A stretch of 64,000 bases of DNA, from the NCBI RefSeq assembly GCF_041893525.1, contig NZ_CP169068.1; one strand, given 5' to 3'. Within the stretch, counting starts at the first letter, position 1, and each line of letters begins with the position of its first letter. A program made the position numbers and the translations under genes. Positions 17,478 through 26,244 of this stretch are shown here, piece after piece. The notes under the pieces are model-generated. The model was given only the letters and a program-made list of their open reading frames with translations, made no database searches and was not told the origin of the DNA. The DNA is from Phaeobacter bryozoorum (lineage in GTDB: Bacteria; Pseudomonadota; Alphaproteobacteria; Rhodobacterales; Rhodobacteraceae).

Positions 17478-18542
17478 ATGCAAAATCTGATCATCAACGG
17501 AACATTTGACAGCGGCTCCGCCAATTGGAGCGGCACCGACCTGGAGGCCAGCAATACAGAGAGCGCCTATCTCGGGAATGGCTCATCCAATCGCGTGGCC
17601 GAAATGGACGGTCAATCCGGCCAGACCACCGTGATGGAGCAGAGTTTTACCGTCACTGCTCCGATCCAGACCACGCTGACGCTGGACGCCGCCCTGCGCA
17701 CTGCCTCGCTGAGTCAGGCGGGCACTGAGGGATTTACCGTCGAAATTCTGGATGCGAGCGGAGCGGTTATCGCCTCCATGTCGGTGCTGCCGACCACCAG
17801 CAGCTTTACCCAGACCAGCCTGAATGTGAACTTCACCAGCCCCGGAGACTACACGCTGCGCCTGACCGAACTTGGCAGCGACGATAGTCTCGGCGCGATC
17901 GTCGACAATATCTCGCTCTTGGTATGCTTCTGCAATGGCACCCTGATCGAAACGGCCGACGGTCCCCGCGCCATCGAAACCCTCACGCCGGGCGACATGG
18001 TCATGACTGAGGACGGGCTGAAGCCGCTGCGCTGGATTGGCAGGCGGCGTGTCTCGGCGAACGAGATGAGGGACGACCCCAGGCTCCGCCCGGTGCGGAT
18101 CGAGGCCGGCGCCCTCGGGCCGGGACTGCCCAAGAAACCGCTGCTGGTCTCGCGGCAGCATCGGATGCTGATCCGATCACGCGTGGCGCAGCGCATGTTT
18201 GGCCAATTCGAGGTGCTGATCCCGGCCATTCGCCTTACGGCCCTGCCGGGGATCTATGTATCCGCACCGCAGGAGGGCATCGCCTATTTCCACATGCTGT
18301 TCGACAACCACGAGATCGTTCTCGCCAATGGTGCCCCCAGCGAAAGCCTGCTGGTCACCGAACCGTCGCTGGCCGCCCTCTCCCCCGCCGCGCGGCAGGA
18401 GTTGAAACAGCTGTTTCCGGATCTGGTAGGCGCGGCGCAGCACGGCCCTGCCAGCGCCAGACCCATCCCGCCACAGCCCAGACAAAAGCGGCTTCTGGAA
18501 CGGATCGGCAAAAACAATCGCGCTGTCGTGGATCCTATCTGA
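17478..18542 (+). CDS. Hint-domain protein with N-terminal carbohydrate-binding-like domain
   Basis: A 354-residue protein in two parts. Residues 1-147 begin NLIINGTFDSGSANWSG and look like a beta-sandwich of the DUF642/carbohydrate-binding type. Residues 150-300 form a Hint (hedgehog/intein) module: CFCNGTLIETADGPRAIETL with Cys150 at the expected nucleophile position, PLRWIGRRR, PVRIEAGALGPGLP, SRQHRML with His228, and HMLFDNHEIVLANG. The tail is Pro/Ala-rich. There is no classical signal peptide. Such modules are common in Rhodobacteraceae surface or secreted proteins; whether this one self-cleaves is unknown. The ATG with CAGAGG upstream is preferred over an in-frame TTG 33 bases earlier. 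Confidence 0.88.
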   Translation: MQNLIINGTFDSGSANWSGTDLEASNTESAYLGNGSSNRVAEMDGQSGQTTVMEQSFTVTAPIQTTLTLDAALRTASLSQAGTEGFTVEILDASGAVIASMSVLPTTSSFTQTSLNVNFTSPGDYTLRLTELGSDDSLGAIVDNISLLVCFCNGTLIETADGPRAIETLTPGDMVMTEDGLKPLRWIGRRRVSANEMRDDPRLRPVRIEAGALGPGLPKKPLLVSRQHRMLIRSRVAQRMFGQFEVLIPAIRLTALPGIYVSAPQEGIAYFHMLFDNHEIVLANGAPSESLLVTEPSLAALSPAARQELKQLFPDLVGAAQHGPASARPIPPQPRQKRLLERIGKNNRAVVDPI

Positions 18543-18563
18543 GCCGAGCAGCCAGCCGACCCG

Positions 18564-19772
18564 TCAGCGCTCTCCGGCCTGGAACACCGCCGCCACCTCA
18601 GCCCGGATGATGCGCGCGATCTGCGCACAGTCGGAAAGCGAGAAGGTCAATGGCACCCGCATGTCGATGATCCCGTGCAGCACCCGATCACTTGCGGGCA
18701 TTGCCGGTGCCGCCGCATAGCGCCAGCTGTCATAGCGGGAGGTGAATGCGACCGGCTCAGCCGCACCAAACCATTTGAGTTCCACTCCGCGAGCGCTGCA
18801 CCGGCGCAGCACCTCACGGATCTTGTCAGCCGACCAGTCCAGCAGCAGGAACTGGATGGAGGAGCCGACATATAACTCCGCTTGCGGGCGTTCGACGACC
18901 TGCAGGCCGGGCGTGTCTCGCAGCCCTGTCTCGATCTGCTGATAGCGTTCGTTCCAGCGCTGCACCTGCTGGTCCAGTTGCCGCAGCTGCGGGCGCAGGA
19001 TCGCAGCACGCAGGTTGTCCATACGGCCCGAAATATTGGGGGTTTCATATTTGATCCGCTCGAACACCTCAGGTCCGGGCGCAGCCCGATGCCGTGAGTA
19101 GAGCATATAAGACCCCGACAGCATGATGGCGCGGGCCGCGATTTCGGGGTCCGAGGTGATCATCAGACCGCCCTCTCCCGAGTTCACGTGCTTATAGGTC
19201 TGGCAGGAATAGCAGCCGACAGCGCCGTGACGGCCGGACAGAACTCCGTTCCACCGCGCCCCCATGGTATGGGCGCAGTCCTCGATCACGGTGACACCCG
19301 CAGCATCGCAGATGGCCATCAACCGATCCATATCGCAAAGATGCCCCCGCATATGTGACAGCATCAGAACCTTCGGGTGACCATCCGCCGCCAGCTGACG
19401 CTCAAGATCCTCAAGATCAAGGGTCAGCGCTTCGGTTACCCCGACATAGACCGGCTGTGCGCCAACAGCGGCAATCGACCCCGGTACCGGCGCGAGGGTG
19501 AAGGCATTGGTCAGCACCCTGTCGCCGGGCCGCACCCCGACCGCGCGCAGGGCGGTTGCCAGCGCATAGCCCCCCGACGCCACGGCTAGGGCATAGGGCG
19601 CGCCCATCTGTGCCGCAAATTCCTCTTCCAGCAGGGTTACCTCGCCCGCCTCATCCGCCACCACATTGTAGCGATGCAGGCGTCCGTGGCGCATCACCGC
19701 GACGGCGGCTTCGATGGCATCTTCGGGGATGGGTTCCTGCTGGGTAAAGCTACCGCTGAATATCTCTGTCAT
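18564..19772 (-). CDS. DegT/DnrJ/EryC1/StrS-family PLP-dependent aminotransferase
   Basis: Sugar-aminotransferase-fold protein of 402 residues. The PLP lysine is Lys194 in SCQTYKHVNSGEGG, and Asp165 in VIEDCAHTMGA would contact the pyridine nitrogen. Members usually transfer an amino group to a keto-sugar nucleotide for surface polysaccharides or aminoglycosides; the substrate here cannot be read from the sequence, and no sugar-nucleotide genes are adjacent. The C-terminal third (RRCSARGVELKWFG, then SWRYAA) is not one I can assign to a characterised subgroup. It converges on the Hint-domain gene with 21 bp between the stops. Confidence 0.9.
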   Translation of the reverse strand: MTEIFSGSFTQQEPIPEDAIEAAVAVMRHGRLHRYNVVADEAGEVTLLEEEFAAQMGAPYALAVASGGYALATALRAVGVRPGDRVLTNAFTLAPVPGSIAAVGAQPVYVGVTEALTLDLEDLERQLAADGHPKVLMLSHMRGHLCDMDRLMAICDAAGVTVIEDCAHTMGARWNGVLSGRHGAVGCYSCQTYKHVNSGEGGLMITSDPEIAARAIMLSGSYMLYSRHRAAPGPEVFERIKYETPNISGRMDNLRAAILRPQLRQLDQQVQRWNERYQQIETGLRDTPGLQVVERPQAELYVGSSIQFLLLDWSADKIREVLRRCSARGVELKWFGAAEPVAFTSRYDSWRYAAAPAMPASDRVLHGIIDMRVPLTFSLSDCAQIARIIRAEVAAVFQAGER

Positions 19773-19840
19773 GGTGTTTTTGTCTGCCCCTGATCACACG
19801 AGGTCAAGCCCTGCCATGCCCCCCCGGAGAAGACGGCAAC

Positions 19841-19857
19841 GATGTCATGACGACATC
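19841..19857. repeat. inverted repeat upstream of the DegT-family gene
   Basis: GATGTC-ATGAC-GACATC, six-base arms, between the DegT-family start and the end of the phosphatase gene. It could be an operator for the aminotransferase gene; there is no T tract for a terminator. Confidence 0.3.
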
Positions 19858-19865
19858 ACCTGACA

Positions 19866-20531
19866 TCAAAGAGGCAGCAAGCGGGCCGCCAGTGCAGGAA
19901 GATCCTCAAAACGCTGTAACAGCGCCTCGGGGCGCAGCGCCTCAAGGTCGTCGCCGGACGGACCAAAGGTCACCAGCACCGAGGCCACCCCGGCCGCTGC
20001 CGAGGTCTTGCGGTCGGTGTCTGTATCACCGATCAGAATTGTACGCTCAGGATCACCCCCGGCCCGCCGGGCAGCCTCCCGCAGCGGCTCCGGGTCAGGC
20101 TTGCGCACCGGCAGCGTATCCGCCCCGACCAGAGAGTGGAACGCATCACGTACGCCCAAACTCTGCATCAGCTTCTCCGCCAGCGCCTCCGGCTTGTTGG
20201 TGCAGATCCCCACCCGGAACCCGTCGGTTTTCAACTGCTCCACCGCCGCCATGGCGCCCGGATACAACACCGTGTGATGGTCAATCGCATCGCGGTAATA
20301 CTCCAGAAGCCGCGGATAGTATTCCTCGACGGTTTCTTCACGATACTCCCCGGCGCGTTTCAGCCCGGTGGTCAACATGCTCTTACCACCGCGCAGGGCA
20401 ACCGCAGCATCCCGTGGCAGGGTCAGCAGGTCCCCCAGTCCCATCTGACGGAAACAGGCATTCGCCGCAGCCAGAAGATCACCGGATGTATCCGCCAAAG
20501 TACCATCGAGATCGAAGATAACCGTTCGCAT
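19866..20531 (-). CDS. gph: HAD-family phosphatase, probable phosphoglycolate phosphatase
   Basis: A 221-residue haloacid-dehalogenase hydrolase. Motif I is FDLDGTLADT (nucleophile Asp7, acid Asp9), motif II is the Thr in GICTNKPEALAEK, motif III is the Lys in RKPDPEPL, and motif IV is GDTDTD. The cap-domain position and the TNK segment match phosphoglycolate phosphatase, which removes 2-phosphoglycolate formed by DNA end repair or oxygenase reactions. The ATG chosen begins directly at MRTVIFDLDGT; any longer reading would run into the divergent glmU gene. Other HAD substrates are not excluded. Confidence 0.85.
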   Translation of the reverse strand: MRTVIFDLDGTLADTSGDLLAAANACFRQMGLGDLLTLPRDAAVALRGGKSMLTTGLKRAGEYREETVEEYYPRLLEYYRDAIDHHTVLYPGAMAAVEQLKTDGFRVGICTNKPEALAEKLMQSLGVRDAFHSLVGADTLPVRKPDPEPLREAARRAGGDPERTILIGDTDTDRKTSAAAGVASVLVTFGPSGDDLEALRPEALLQRFEDLPALAARLLPL

Positions 20532-20663
20532 ATCTGCCCTCTCTCGGCGCGTTTCCGCCACCGCTTGTTGCAAGCCGCAACCTTGTTTGATGGCGCTTTG
20601 CCTTGCGCGCCTGCTGTTAGCGGATAAAACGGGGGCGCTGAAAAGACAAAGAGAAAACATCAC

Positions 20664-22019
20664 ATGAGCACCGCCCTCGTCATTCTGGCCGCAGGCAAAG
20701 GCACCCGGATGAACTCCGACCTGCCCAAGGTTTTGCATCCCATTGCCCACGCCCCGATGCTGGAACATACGCTGTCCGCCGGTCGCGCGCTGGTCCCCGA
20801 GCGCACCATCGTGGTGGCCGGCCACGGCGCGGATTATGTACGGGCAGCCCTGGCCGATATCGACGAAGATGTCGAAATTGTCTTTCAGGACGAACAGCTT
20901 GGTACAGCTCATGCCGTCGCGCAGGCGCGTGAGGCACTGACCGGTTTCGAGGGCGATATCGTCGTGCTTTATGGCGACACGCCCTTTGTCAGCGCCGAAA
21001 CGCTGGAACATATGATCGCCGCACGGCAGAACGCCGATCTGGTGGTTCTGGGCTTCACCGCAGCTGATCCGGCACGCTATGGCCGCCTGGTCATGAATGG
21101 AGACAGCCTGGAACGTATTGTCGAATACAAGGACGCAACCGAGGCCGAGCGCGCGATTGATTTCTGCAATTCCGGGCTGATGGCCGGCAATGCGGCGCAG
21201 ATGTTTGCGTTGATTGACCGTGTCGACAGCGCCAATGCCTCCGGCGAATATTATCTCACAGATCTTGTGGAACTGGCCTGCGCCGATGGGCTTCGGGTCA
21301 CTGCGGTCTCCTGCGATGAGGCCGAGACCCTTGGCATCAATTCCCGCGCGGATCTGGCCGAAGCCGACCGCATCTTCCAGCGCCGTGCACGTACCGCGCT
21401 GATGGAGGATGGCGTCACGCTGATGGATCCGGAGACGGTCTATCTGGCCTTTGACACCGTCATCGGCCGCGACACGATCATCGAGCCCAATGTGGTCTTC
21501 GGCCCCGATGTCACGGTCGAAAGCGGTGTCTTCATCCGATCATTCTCACATTTTGAGGGCTGCCATATCTCGCGCGGCTCCAAGGTCGGCCCCTATGCCC
21601 GCCTGCGCCCCGGTGCAGAGCTGGCAGAGAACACCCACATCGGCAATTTCGTTGAGATCAAGAATGCTGAAATTGCCGAGGGCGCCAAGGTCAACCACCT
21701 CAGCTACATCGGCGATGCCAGCGTTGGTGCCGGTACCAATATCGGCGCGGGAACGATCACCTGCAACTACGACGGCGTGATGAAACACCGGACCGAAATC
21801 GGAGCGGGTGCCTTTATCGGGTCCAACACCATGCTGGTGGCCCCGGTGCGCGTCGGCAATCAGGCCATGACCGCGACCGGAGCCGTGATCACGAAATCCG
21901 TCGAGGACGGCGCATTGGCCATTGCGCGCGCCGAGCAACAGAACAAACCCGGGCGGGCGCGCAAGCTGATGGACATGCTGCGCGCCAAGAAGGCCCGTCT
22001 TGGCAAAGGAGCCGAATAA
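20664..22019 (+). CDS. glmU: bifunctional UDP-GlcNAc pyrophosphorylase / GlcN-1-P acetyltransferase
   Basis: Makes UDP-N-acetylglucosamine for peptidoglycan and lipid A. The 451-residue chain has the uridyltransferase motif LAAGKGTRMNSDLPKVLH at 8-25, a Rossmann-like domain to about 230, and a left-handed beta-helix acetyltransferase domain with hexapeptide repeats and NHLSYIGDASVGAGTNIGAGTITCNYDG. It is divergent from the phosphatase gene with 132 bp between, and its stop overlaps the glmS start as TAATG, so the two sequential-pathway enzymes are co-translated. Confidence 0.97.
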   Translation: MSTALVILAAGKGTRMNSDLPKVLHPIAHAPMLEHTLSAGRALVPERTIVVAGHGADYVRAALADIDEDVEIVFQDEQLGTAHAVAQAREALTGFEGDIVVLYGDTPFVSAETLEHMIAARQNADLVVLGFTAADPARYGRLVMNGDSLERIVEYKDATEAERAIDFCNSGLMAGNAAQMFALIDRVDSANASGEYYLTDLVELACADGLRVTAVSCDEAETLGINSRADLAEADRIFQRRARTALMEDGVTLMDPETVYLAFDTVIGRDTIIEPNVVFGPDVTVESGVFIRSFSHFEGCHISRGSKVGPYARLRPGAELAENTHIGNFVEIKNAEIAEGAKVNHLSYIGDASVGAGTNIGAGTITCNYDGVMKHRTEIGAGAFIGSNTMLVAPVRVGNQAMTATGAVITKSVEDGALAIARAEQQNKPGRARKLMDMLRAKKARLGKGAE

Positions 22020-23827
22020 TGTGTGGCATCGTCGGCGTTCTTGGCAATCATGAAGCGGCCCCAATCCTGGTCAAGGCTCTCGAGCGGCTGGAGTACCGCG
22101 GCTATGACAGCGCCGGGATCGCCACCGTCAGTGACGGCGCGCTGGACCGCCGCCGTGCGGTGGGAAAGCTGGTGAACCTTTCCGATCTTCTTGTTCATGA
22201 ACCGCTGCGCGGCAAATCCGGTATCGGCCATACCCGCTGGGCCACCCATGGGGCGCCGACGGTCAGCAACGCCCACCCGCATCGGGCAGGCAGGGTTGCC
22301 GTTGTCCACAATGGCATCATCGAGAACTTCAAAGAGCTGCGTGTGGAGCTGGGTCAGAAAGGCATCACCTTTGAGACCGAAACAGATACCGAAACCGTCG
22401 CCCTGCTCTGCGAGGCGCTGATCAGCGACGGCAAGTCCCCGGTCGAAGCGGCGCGCGAAACCGTGTCGCGTCTGGACGGAGCGTTTGCCCTGGCCTTCCT
22501 GTTTGAGGGCGAAGAGGATCTGATGATCGCCACCCGCAAGGGTTCGCCGCTTGCCATCGGCCATGGCGAGGGCGAAATGTTCGTCGGGTCGGACGCGATA
22601 GCGCTGGCTCCGTTCACCGACCAGATCACCTATCTGGAAGAAGGCGATTTTGCGGTACTGACCCGAACCAGCCTCGATATCTGGGACCAGCGCGGCGCCA
22701 TCGCCAACCGCGAAAAACGCCAGATCCAGCTGGCAAATGCGCGCGTCGACAAGGACGGCCACAAGCATTTCATGGCCAAGGAAATCGCCGAACAGCCGGT
22801 TGCCATTGACCGCGCGCTGAAAGCCTATCTGAGCGAGGATGGCCAGCTGGCGCTGCCGTCCGAACTGGACTTCACCAGGATCGAGCGGCTGACCATGGTC
22901 GCCTGTGGCACCGCCTATTATGCCTGCATGGTTGCGAAATACTGGTTTGAACAGATCGCCCGGATGCCGGTCGAAGTCGATGTCGCCTCTGAGTTCCGCT
23001 ACCGCGAGCCGCCGGTGTCGGAGAAGACGATGGCGCTGTTTGTGTCACAATCGGGAGAGACCGCCGACACCCTGGCCGCCCTGCGCTACATGGACGGCAA
23101 GGCGCAGCAGATCGTGGGGCTGGTCAATGTCCCCGAAAGCTCCATCGCGCGGGAAAGCGATGTGCTTCTGCCGCTGCACGCCGGCCCGGAAATCTCTGTT
23201 GCCTCGACCAAGGCATTTACCTGCCAGCTGACCATCCTGCTGCTGCTCGCCCTGCGGGCGGCCCAACAGCGCGGCATCGCCCTGCCTGCCGGAATGCCCG
23301 ACGATCTGCGCGCGCTGCCCGGTCTGATCAACCAGTCACTGACGGGCGCCAAGCAGATCACCGCTACGGCACGCGGGCTGGCGAAGGCACGGGATATCAT
23401 CTTCCTCGGGCGGGGGCAGCTCTATCCGCTGGCGCTGGAAGGCGCGCTGAAGCTCAAGGAGCTGAGCTATATCCATGCCGAAGGCTACGCCAGCGGCGAG
23501 CTGAAACACGGCCCCATCGCGCTTATTGACGAGAAGGTGCCGGTGGTGGTTCTGGCGCCGCGTGATGCACTGTTCGACAAGACAGTGTCAAACATGCAGG
23601 AGGTCATGGCACGCGGGGGCAAGGTGATCCTGGTGACCGACACCGAAGGCGCCAAGATCGCCGGTGATGGCACCCATGAGGTGATCGTGATGCCGCAGGT
23701 ACCCGATGCGCTGGCCCCGATCCTCTATGCGGTGCCGGCGCAGCAGATCGCCTATTACACCGCGATCGCCAAGGGCACCGATGTGGACCAGCCCCGCAAT
23801 CTCGCAAAATCGGTGACGGTGGAATGA
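22019..23827 (+). CDS. glmS: glutamine--fructose-6-phosphate aminotransferase (isomerizing)
   Basis: Committing enzyme of amino-sugar synthesis: fructose-6-phosphate plus glutamine gives glucosamine-6-phosphate. It has 602 residues. The N-terminal CGIVGV puts the glutaminase nucleophile Cys2 at the mature N-terminus; HTRWATHG and HNGIIEN follow; two SIS sugar-isomerase domains occupy the C-terminal half (CGTAYYA, SQSGETADT, STKAFTCQ), ending DVDQPRNLAKSVTVE as expected. No ribozyme or small-RNA target is apparent upstream, which is inside glmU. Confidence 0.97.
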   Translation: MCGIVGVLGNHEAAPILVKALERLEYRGYDSAGIATVSDGALDRRRAVGKLVNLSDLLVHEPLRGKSGIGHTRWATHGAPTVSNAHPHRAGRVAVVHNGIIENFKELRVELGQKGITFETETDTETVALLCEALISDGKSPVEAARETVSRLDGAFALAFLFEGEEDLMIATRKGSPLAIGHGEGEMFVGSDAIALAPFTDQITYLEEGDFAVLTRTSLDIWDQRGAIANREKRQIQLANARVDKDGHKHFMAKEIAEQPVAIDRALKAYLSEDGQLALPSELDFTRIERLTMVACGTAYYACMVAKYWFEQIARMPVEVDVASEFRYREPPVSEKTMALFVSQSGETADTLAALRYMDGKAQQIVGLVNVPESSIARESDVLLPLHAGPEISVASTKAFTCQLTILLLLALRAAQQRGIALPAGMPDDLRALPGLINQSLTGAKQITATARGLAKARDIIFLGRGQLYPLALEGALKLKELSYIHAEGYASGELKHGPIALIDEKVPVVVLAPRDALFDKTVSNMQEVMARGGKVILVTDTEGAKIAGDGTHEVIVMPQVPDALAPILYAVPAQQIAYYTAIAKGTDVDQPRNLAKSVTVE

Positions 23828-24543
23828 GCGATCTGACACTGGAGGTGGCACTGGCCGCGCTGGAGAGCGCCGCCGAGCCTGCGCGCGCGGCTCAGATGGC
23901 CAGCTATCACAAGCAGAAGCGCGTTGTGCTGGGGGTTCCGAATCCCACCATCAACAGCCTGAGCCAGGAGTGGCGCAAGCAGCTGAGTTCGGGCGACGAT
24001 GGGGTTGCCGCGCGCTGCGCGCTGGCGCAGGAGCTCTGGGCCAGCGATGTGTTCGAGGCGCGCATCGCGGCGGCAAAGCTGCTGACACAGGCGCGGATCA
24101 GGGACGACGCACCGGTCTGGGACCTGCTGCAAAGCTGGCTGCCGGATTTTGACAGCTGGGCCATTGCAGACCACGCAGCCTCGGCCATCCAGAAACGCCT
24201 TCAGGCTGAGCCCGCACGTCTGGATATCGTCGAGGGCTGGACCGGCTCTGATCACATGTGGACCCGCCGGGCAGCCCTGGTTGCCACCCTGCCCTGGGCC
24301 AAGCTGCCCAACCCCAAAGCTGAAGAACTGGCCGCACGCGAGCGGATCCTCGGCTGGGCCGCTGGCTACGTGCCGGATCGCAACTGGTTCATTCAGAAAT
24401 CCATCGCCTGGTGGCTGCGCGATCTGAGCAAACATGACGCTGATCGCACCCGCGCATTCCTTACCGAACATGGCGCAGCGATGAAGCCCTTTGCCCGCAA
24501 GGAAGCGGCCAAACATCTGCCTGCTGCCAGTCACGCCGACTGA
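23824..24543 (+). CDS. DNA alkylation repair protein (AlkD-like HEAT-repeat glycosylase)
   Basis: A 239-residue all-helical protein of the DNA-alkylation-repair (AlkC/AlkD) type: an early LESAAEPARAAQMASYHKQKRVVLGVPNP segment, short HEAT-like helices, WAIADHAAS at about 117 and WTRRAALVATLPW, where AlkD homologues have their base-pair-probing residues. AlkD enzymes excise 3- and 7-alkylpurines without flipping the base. The start overlaps glmS by four bases, which is unusual coupling between cell-wall precursor synthesis and DNA repair. A terminator follows. Activity is inferred from family only. Confidence 0.85.
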   Translation: MSDLTLEVALAALESAAEPARAAQMASYHKQKRVVLGVPNPTINSLSQEWRKQLSSGDDGVAARCALAQELWASDVFEARIAAAKLLTQARIRDDAPVWDLLQSWLPDFDSWAIADHAASAIQKRLQAEPARLDIVEGWTGSDHMWTRRAALVATLPWAKLPNPKAEELAARERILGWAAGYVPDRNWFIQKSIAWWLRDLSKHDADRTRAFLTEHGAAMKPFARKEAAKHLPAASHAD

Positions 24544-24587
24544 ACCGCGCAGGCAGGAAACTCGCAACAGCTGTTACCAACAAAATA

Positions 24588-24625
24588 GGCGCGCAGGAGC
24601 TATCCTTCGCGCCATTTCTTTTTTT
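24588..24625 (+). terminator. terminator of the glmU-glmS-alkD-like operon
   Basis: GGCGCG-C-AGGA, four-base loop, TCCT-T-CGCGCC, then ATTTC and seven T residues. It is a strong rho-independent structure 45 bp after the last stop codon. Confidence 0.8.
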
Positions 24626-24662
24626 GGGGGGGGCTCGCCGGAGGTGACGACCTCAGGGCCGA

Positions 24663-25133
24663 TCAGGCGGCAGGCAGCACCTCAACTTCGACCAGCTCCG
24701 TCAGCGGCAGCCCAAGTGCGCGCATCGCATCAATCGAAAGCCGACTTCCGGCGCCGGTATCCCCGCCGATGGGACGCAGAGTCAGCGTGACCTCGGTGCC
24801 CCGAGGCGAGCGCACGCGCGCCACCTGCGCACTATCGACCAAAGGCGTGTCCATCCACAGGCCGGGCTGCGAGGGATCCCCGAGGCTGGCCACGGTTGAG
24901 GCGCGCCCGGTATAGCCCGCAGCCGCGCCGACCGAGGCAACCGAACCGTTCGCAGCGTCCAGCGGTGTCTGTTCGACACCCGGCGCCAGCGGGACCGTAG
25001 CGGCCGTATCACTGACCGGATCACCAACCGGGCCAGAGGGTCTACCCCCACCCAGAACCGAGGAATTCCACTGCAACTGGCCACAGGCTCCAAGCAGCAC
25101 GACAGACGACAGGATCAAAACAGAATAACGCAT
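24663..25133 (-). CDS. putative lipoprotein of unknown function
   Basis: A 156-residue protein with a short hydrophobic leader and lipobox LLGAC (lipidated Cys17), so probably anchored to a membrane from the periplasmic side. After a flexible Gly/Ser/Pro-rich stretch there is a compact C-terminal domain at about 90-156 (GLWMDTPLVDSAQVARVRSPRG, then TEVTLTLRPIGGD, then a helix) that could bind a cell-wall or envelope component. I recognise no family. It converges on the glmUS operon and is divergent from moaA. Confidence is good that it is coding, low for any role. Confidence 0.75.
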   Translation of the reverse strand: MRYSVLILSSVVLLGACGQLQWNSSVLGGGRPSGPVGDPVSDTAATVPLAPGVEQTPLDAANGSVASVGAAAGYTGRASTVASLGDPSQPGLWMDTPLVDSAQVARVRSPRGTEVTLTLRPIGGDTGAGSRLSIDAMRALGLPLTELVEVEVLPAA

Positions 25134-25235
25134 ATCGCGACACTAGCTCCGCGCTCACGGCTTTGCCAGCGGCAATCCCGGGTTCGGCCAAACTCAGCCC
25201 TTGCCGCAAGCGCCGCCCCGCTTTACCTAAGAAGA

Positions 25236-26243
25236 ATGACAGCGCCACTCATCGATCCCTTCGCCCGCGCCATTACGTATCTGCGCGTTTCGGTCACCGA
25301 CCGCTGCGATTTTCGCTGCGTCTACTGCATGTCCGAAAACATGACCTTCCTGCCGAAGAAGGATCTTCTGACACTGGAAGAGTTGGATCGCATGTGTTCG
25401 ACCTTCGTCAATCTTGGTGTTGAGAAACTGCGGATCACCGGTGGTGAGCCACTAGTGCGCCGGGGCATCATGACTTTCTTCCGCGCCATGACCCGGCATC
25501 TGGAAAGCGGGGCGTTGAAGGAGCTGACGCTGACCACCAATGGCTCGCAGCTGGAAAAATACGCGCAGGATCTTTATGACGCCGGTGTGCGGCGGGTGAA
25601 TGTCTCGCTCGACACCATCGACGAGGCCAAATTTGCCGAGATCACCCGCTGGGGCCGCCTGCCCCAGGTGCTGCGCGGGATTGATGCGGCCCAGAAGGCC
25701 GGGCTGCGGATCAAGATCAACGCTGTTGCCCTGAAAGGCTTCAACGAGGACGAGCTACCCGCCATCACCCGCTGGTGCGCCGAGCGCGATATGGATCTGA
25801 CCTGGATCGAGGTCATGCCGATGGGCGATATCGGCAATGAAAACCGACTGGGTCAATATTGGTCGCTGAAAGACGTGCGCCGCGCCTATGAGGATCACTA
25901 CAGCGTCACTGATCTGACCGAACGGACCGGCGGACCGGCGCGCTATGTCCGCCTGGAGGAGAGCGGCCAGAAGATCGGATTTATCACGCCGCTGTCGCAT
26001 AACTTCTGCGAAAGCTGCAACCGGGTGCGCCTGACCTGCACCGGTGAGCTATACATGTGCCTGGGGCAGGAAGACATGGCGGACCTGCGCGCGCCGCTAC
26101 GGGATCACCCCGAGGATGATCAGGCGCTGGAGGCGGCCATACGGGCAGCGATCACGCTCAAGCCCAAGGGGCATGATTTCGATTATTCCCGGCAAAAACT
26201 GGACGGGCAGATGCCACGCCACATGAGCCATACCGGCGGCTGA
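25236..26243 (+). CDS. moaA: GTP 3',8-cyclase (molybdenum cofactor biosynthesis protein A)
   Basis: Radical-SAM enzyme for the first step of molybdenum-cofactor synthesis. The 335-residue chain has both clusters: Cys24, Cys28 and Cys31 in the CxxxCxxC motif, and Cys258, Cys261 and Cys275 near the C-terminus. It ends in the conserved Gly-Gly tail needed for activity. Product cofactor would serve enzymes such as the IorB-type oxidoreductase in this window. The stop is one base from the next gene start, so it forms an operon with waaA although the pathways are unrelated. Confidence 0.96.
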   Translation: MTAPLIDPFARAITYLRVSVTDRCDFRCVYCMSENMTFLPKKDLLTLEELDRMCSTFVNLGVEKLRITGGEPLVRRGIMTFFRAMTRHLESGALKELTLTTNGSQLEKYAQDLYDAGVRRVNVSLDTIDEAKFAEITRWGRLPQVLRGIDAAQKAGLRIKINAVALKGFNEDELPAITRWCAERDMDLTWIEVMPMGDIGNENRLGQYWSLKDVRRAYEDHYSVTDLTERTGGPARYVRLEESGQKIGFITPLSHNFCESCNRVRLTCTGELYMCLGQEDMADLRAPLRDHPEDDQALEAAIRAAITLKPKGHDFDYSRQKLDGQMPRHMSHTGG

Positions 26244-26244
26244 C

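Noticed and set aside
21900..22030. A glmS ribozyme or other RNA switch before glmS
   Set aside because: The glmS start overlaps the glmU stop, so there is no leader; such ribozymes are known in Gram-positive bacteria.
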